Assembly: GCA_900319985.1 (NCBI GenBank)
Contig: ONQL01000009.1
Coordinates: forward strand, 1 to 45,176
Length of the DNA: 45,176 nt
Direction of reading: 5' to 3'
From: an uncultured Methanobrevibacter sp.
GTDB taxonomy: Archaea; Methanobacteriota; Methanobacteria; Methanobacteriales; Methanobacteriaceae
Shown: positions 42,751-45,176 of the stretch, in pieces
How positions within the stretch are numbered: the stretch's first letter is position 1
Layout: each line of letters opens with the position of its first letter
Made by a program: the position numbers and the translations under genes
The notes under the pieces: generated by a model
The model's database searches: none
Told to the model about the DNA's origin: nothing
The model's input: the letters and a program-made list of their open reading frames with translations, nothing else

Positions 42751-43232
42751 TGGCTAAAGATACAGTCGAAGTTCTTATCGAAGGTGGAACTGCAACTCCA
42801 GGACCACCATTAGGACCTGCTTTAGGACCTTTCGGTATTAACATGATGCAAGTAGTTGAAGAAATTAATAAAAAAAGTGCTGACTTTGCAGGAATGAAAG
42901 TACCTGTTAAAGTTATCATCGATAGAGATACCAAAGAATTTGATATTGAAATTGGTACTCCACCAACAACTGCTCTTATCATGGAAGAATTAGGCATCGA
43001 AAAAGCTTCTCATGAACCAGGTTTAGATATTGTAAATGACTTACCAATTGAAACCGCTTTAAAAATTGCTAGAATGAAATTTGATTCATTACTTTCTAAC
43101 GATTACAAAGCAGGTGTAAAAGAAGTTATGGGAACCTGTGTAAGTATGGGATTATCTGTTGATGGTAAAGACCCAAGAGAAGCACAAAAAGATGTAGATG
43201 CTGGAAAATATGATGATATCTTAGTAGAATAG
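42750..43232 (+). CDS. rpl11: 50S ribosomal protein L11 (uL11)
   Basis: 160 residues. The N-terminal VEVLIEGGTATPGPPLGPALGP is the conserved proline-rich uL11 motif that contacts the GTPase-associated centre of 23S rRNA, and the C-terminal half is the RNA-binding domain. GGAGG in the end of spt5 and an overlapping ATG tie the two genes together. About 175 bases separate it from rpl1, a longer gap than elsewhere in this operon. Confidence 0.96.
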   Translation: MAKDTVEVLIEGGTATPGPPLGPALGPFGINMMQVVEEINKKSADFAGMKVPVKVIIDRDTKEFDIEIGTPPTTALIMEELGIEKASHEPGLDIVNDLPIETALKIARMKFDSLLSNDYKAGVKEVMGTCVSMGLSVDGKDPREAQKDVDAGKYDDILVE

Positions 43233-43385
43233 ATATAATCATTCAATTTAAAATTAAGTTAATAATAACAGTGTATATGATGTTATAATTACGGTTATAA
43301 TTGATATACTGTTTTTAATTCATGCAATCGTTTATAGAATTTTTTTCTTAGTAATCGATACTCATGAAACCAAAATGAAAATCCA

Positions 43386-43407
43386 ATGAACGATACGTTC
43401 ATGGGGG
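43386..43407 (+). promoter_or_regulatory. Leader hairpin before rpl1, possible L1 autoregulatory site
   Basis: ATGAACG (43386-43392) and CGTTCAT (43396-43402) make a perfect 7-bp stem with an ATA loop. GGGGG follows at 43403-43407, directly before ATG 43408. The hairpin sits where it could hide or expose the ribosome binding site. L1 autoregulation by mRNA binding is known in Methanococcus; its use here is inferred. Confidence 0.45.
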
Positions 43408-44052
43408 ATGAATATGACACAAGATGTAGTTAACGCGGTGAAGGAGGCTAAAGAACAATCAAAGCCGAGAAACTTCACTGAGTCCGTAGATATAATTATT
43501 AATCTCCGTGACTTAGATGTCAGAAAGCCAGAAAATAGGTTTAATGAGGAAGTTACTCTTCCTAACGGCCGTGGCAAAGAAGTAAAAATCGGAGTCATAG
43601 CTGATGGGGAACTCATTGTTCAAGCTAAAAATGCTGGTCTCGATCTTGTAATCAATAAAGCTGATTTAGAAGCATTTGGAAAAGACAGAAAATCTGCTAA
43701 AAAAGCAGCAAACACTGTTGATTTCTTTATAGCTCAAGCTGATATGATGCCACTCGTTGGTAGATTCCTTGGTCCAGTTCTTGGTCCTCGTGGAAAAATG
43801 CCAAAACCAGTGCCTGCAAGTATCAAACTTGACCCTCTTTTAGAAAGATTACAAAGTACTGTTAAAGTTGGTGTAAAACAACAACCAAGTATTCAAATTG
43901 TTGTTGGAAGCCAAGACATGTCAGACGAAGACATAGCAGAAAATATTGAAACTGTTCTTACAGTCTTAGACCGCAATTTAGAAAAAGGAAGAAGTCAAAT
44001 CAAGTCCATGTTTATAAAAACAACTATGGGACCAGTAGTGAGGGTGATCTAA
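43408..44052 (+). CDS. rpl1: 50S ribosomal protein L1 (uL1)
   Basis: 214 residues. The FTESVDIIINLRDLDVRKPEN start and the MPLVGRFLGPVLGPRGKMPKP core are universal L1 blocks for the L1 stalk of 23S rRNA. A second ATG at 43414 (MTQDV) follows the G-rich site a little better, so the N-terminus may be two residues shorter. The stop overlaps the rplP0 ATG as TAATG. It opens the L1-P0-L12 part of the cluster, after a leader with a hairpin. Confidence 0.96.
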   Translation: MNMTQDVVNAVKEAKEQSKPRNFTESVDIIINLRDLDVRKPENRFNEEVTLPNGRGKEVKIGVIADGELIVQAKNAGLDLVINKADLEAFGKDRKSAKKAANTVDFFIAQADMMPLVGRFLGPVLGPRGKMPKPVPASIKLDPLLERLQSTVKVGVKQQPSIQIVVGSQDMSDEDIAENIETVLTVLDRNLEKGRSQIKSMFIKTTMGPVVRVI

Positions 44053-45053
44053 TGGCTCATGTTGCTGAATGGAAAAAGGAAGAAGTTAAAGAGCTTACCG
44101 GAATCATTAATGAATATGATGTAATCGGTATTGTCGACTTATTAAACATTCCTGCAAAACAGCTTCAGGAAATGAGAAAATCTCTTAACGGTAAAGCTGT
44201 TATCAGAATGTCTAAAAAGAATCTTATTGACTTAGCTCTTGAAGATTGTAATGCTGATAAAAACAACATTGTTGATTTATCTGGACATATGGATGGTCAA
44301 ATTGCACTTATTGCAACTGAAATGAATCCTTTCAGATTATACAAAATATTAGAAGACAGCAAAACTTCAGCTCCTGCAAAACCAGGATCTATTGCATCTG
44401 ATGATATTATTGTACCTGAAGGAGATACTGGATTCGAACCAGGTCCATTCTTAGGTGAATTGCAACAAGTTGGTATTCCTGCAAAAATTGACAAAGGTAA
44501 AATCTGCGTACAAAAAGAAACTGTTGTTGTTGCAGCAGGTGATGAAGTATCTAAACAAGTAGCAGCTACCTTGGCAAGAATGGATATTAATCCGATGGAA
44601 GTCTTAAAAGCAGTATATGAAGATGGTTCAATCTATACTTCTGATGTACTTGCAATCGACGAAGAACAAACATTAGCAGATTTACAAAAAGCATTTTCAG
44701 GTGCATTCAACTTGTCTGTTAATGCAGCTATACCTACTACAGAAACTATTTCCGCAATATTATCTCTCGCACATACCAGAGCTGTCAGCGTTGGTGTAGA
44801 AGGAGCTATATTGACTTCCAAAACTTCAGAACCAATTCTCGGTCTTGTAAATGCTAGAATGTTAGCTATTGCTTCTGCAATTGCTGATATTGCAGGTGCA
44901 ATTGACGATGAATTAGCAGAAAAACTTTCCAATGTTGCTGTAGCAGCTGCTCCAGTAGTGGAAGAAGAAGTTGTTGAAGAAGAGGAAGAAGAGGAAGAAG
45001 AAGAGGATAGTGAAGAAGAAGCAGCAGCTGGGTTAGGAGCTCTCTTCGGTTAA
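44052..45053 (+). CDS. rplP0: Acidic ribosomal protein P0 (uL10)
   Basis: 333 residues: an N-terminal rRNA-binding domain (about 1-100), an insertion domain, helices for binding P1/L12 dimers, and a highly acidic hinge of about fifteen Glu/Asp ending in GLGALFG, the conserved tail that attracts translation GTPases. It is the base of the ribosomal stalk. The start overlaps the L1 stop. About 60 bases separate it from rpl12. Confidence 0.96.
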   Translation: MAHVAEWKKEEVKELTGIINEYDVIGIVDLLNIPAKQLQEMRKSLNGKAVIRMSKKNLIDLALEDCNADKNNIVDLSGHMDGQIALIATEMNPFRLYKILEDSKTSAPAKPGSIASDDIIVPEGDTGFEPGPFLGELQQVGIPAKIDKGKICVQKETVVVAAGDEVSKQVAATLARMDINPMEVLKAVYEDGSIYTSDVLAIDEEQTLADLQKAFSGAFNLSVNAAIPTTETISAILSLAHTRAVSVGVEGAILTSKTSEPILGLVNARMLAIASAIADIAGAIDDELAEKLSNVAVAAAPVVEEEVVEEEEEEEEEEDSEEEAAAGLGALFG

Positions 45054-45115
45054 ATTAATTAATTAAAATTTTTATTGTTTAATAACTAACACTTTAAAAA
45101 ACTAATGGTGATAAC

Positions 45116-45176
45116 ATGGAATATATATATGCGGCAATGATTTTGCACAGTGCAGAAAAAGATATTAACGAAGAAA
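45116..45176 (+). CDS. rpl12: Ribosomal protein P1 (archaeal L12), 5' end only
   Basis: The window ends within this gene. The visible start MEYIYAAMILHSAEKDINEE matches archaeal P1/L12, which forms the dimers that bind P0. GGTGAT lies a few bases before the ATG at 45116. Its position after rplP0 is the standard order. Confidence 0.92.
   Translation, partial: MEYIYAAMILHSAEKDINEE

Noticed and set aside
1..45176. CRISPR array, insertion sequence or prophage
   Set aside because: No spaced direct repeats of 25-40 bases, no transposase or integrase and no phage structural gene were seen. The only tandem repeats are coding Ig units.

Overview
The window comes from a methanogenic archaeon of the order Methanobacteriales, very probably a Methanobrevibacter species. 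The DNA is AT-rich, and genes use short GGTGAT- or GGAG-like ribosome binding sites and TATA-type promoters. Lineage markers include large adhesin-like surface proteins with Ig-like repeats, methanogenesis marker protein 8, archaeal-type apgM, Cdc48/VAT, pelota, TFE, Spt5, ribosomal protein P0, an archaeosine synthase core, and MraY-like and MurG-like enzymes of the kind assigned to pseudomurein synthesis. I see no insertion sequence, prophage, integrase or CRISPR array. The window is mostly chromosomal core genome, with surface-protein genes at the left end.

Layout. 1-6.3 kb: two surface-protein loci. The first is the 3' part of an Ig-repeat adhesin whose left third is built from near-identical 513-base units. 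The second is a beta-helix/Ig adhesin gene cut by a single in-frame TAG. 6.4-17.7 kb: a DUF92 membrane protein, then carbon and amino-sugar genes (apgM, glmM, glmU, gamma carbonic anhydrase, hisC, nrdG, an ASCH-TPR fusion and a second glmM-type mutase), with a UPF0104 membrane protein and rubredoxin on the opposite strand. 17.8-23.5 kb: an OB-fold membrane protein, a queuosine/archaeosine precursor transporter, DNA ligase, thiC, methanogenesis marker 8 and a DEDDh exonuclease. 23.5-32.9 kb: Cdc48, tyrA, pelota, MraY-like and MurG-like enzymes, a flavoprotein disulfide reductase, HypC and an ACT-domain regulator. 33-35.5 kb: tRNA-Ile(GAU), a DUF59 protein, an ArcS-core protein, an HD-domain protein and TFE. 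35.7-38.8 kb: a sugar dehydratase and aminotransferase pair. 38.9-45.2 kb: a CofE-like protein, a pyruvate-kinase-C-like protein, ftsZ, and secE-spt5-rpl11-rpl1-rplP0-rpl12.

How the genes fit together. Cell envelope construction is the main theme. GlmM and GlmU would make UDP-GlcNAc, the MraY-like and MurG-like pair would use UDP-sugars for pseudomurein lipid intermediates, the PglF/DegT pair makes amino-sugars for surface glycans, and the adhesins decorate the surface. A second theme is information processing: translation, transcription elongation, tRNA modification and ribosome rescue.

The least explained parts are non-coding: a GC-rich, multi-hairpin candidate RNA just upstream of spt5 (about 42131-42216), a run of related hairpins between the exonuclease and cdc48 genes (23462-23623), two strong inverted repeats upstream of tRNA-Ile (33133-33216), and a hairpin directly before the L1 start codon. 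No wholly new multi-gene defence or mobile system is visible. All functional calls come from reading the sequence and recalling protein families; no database search was run.
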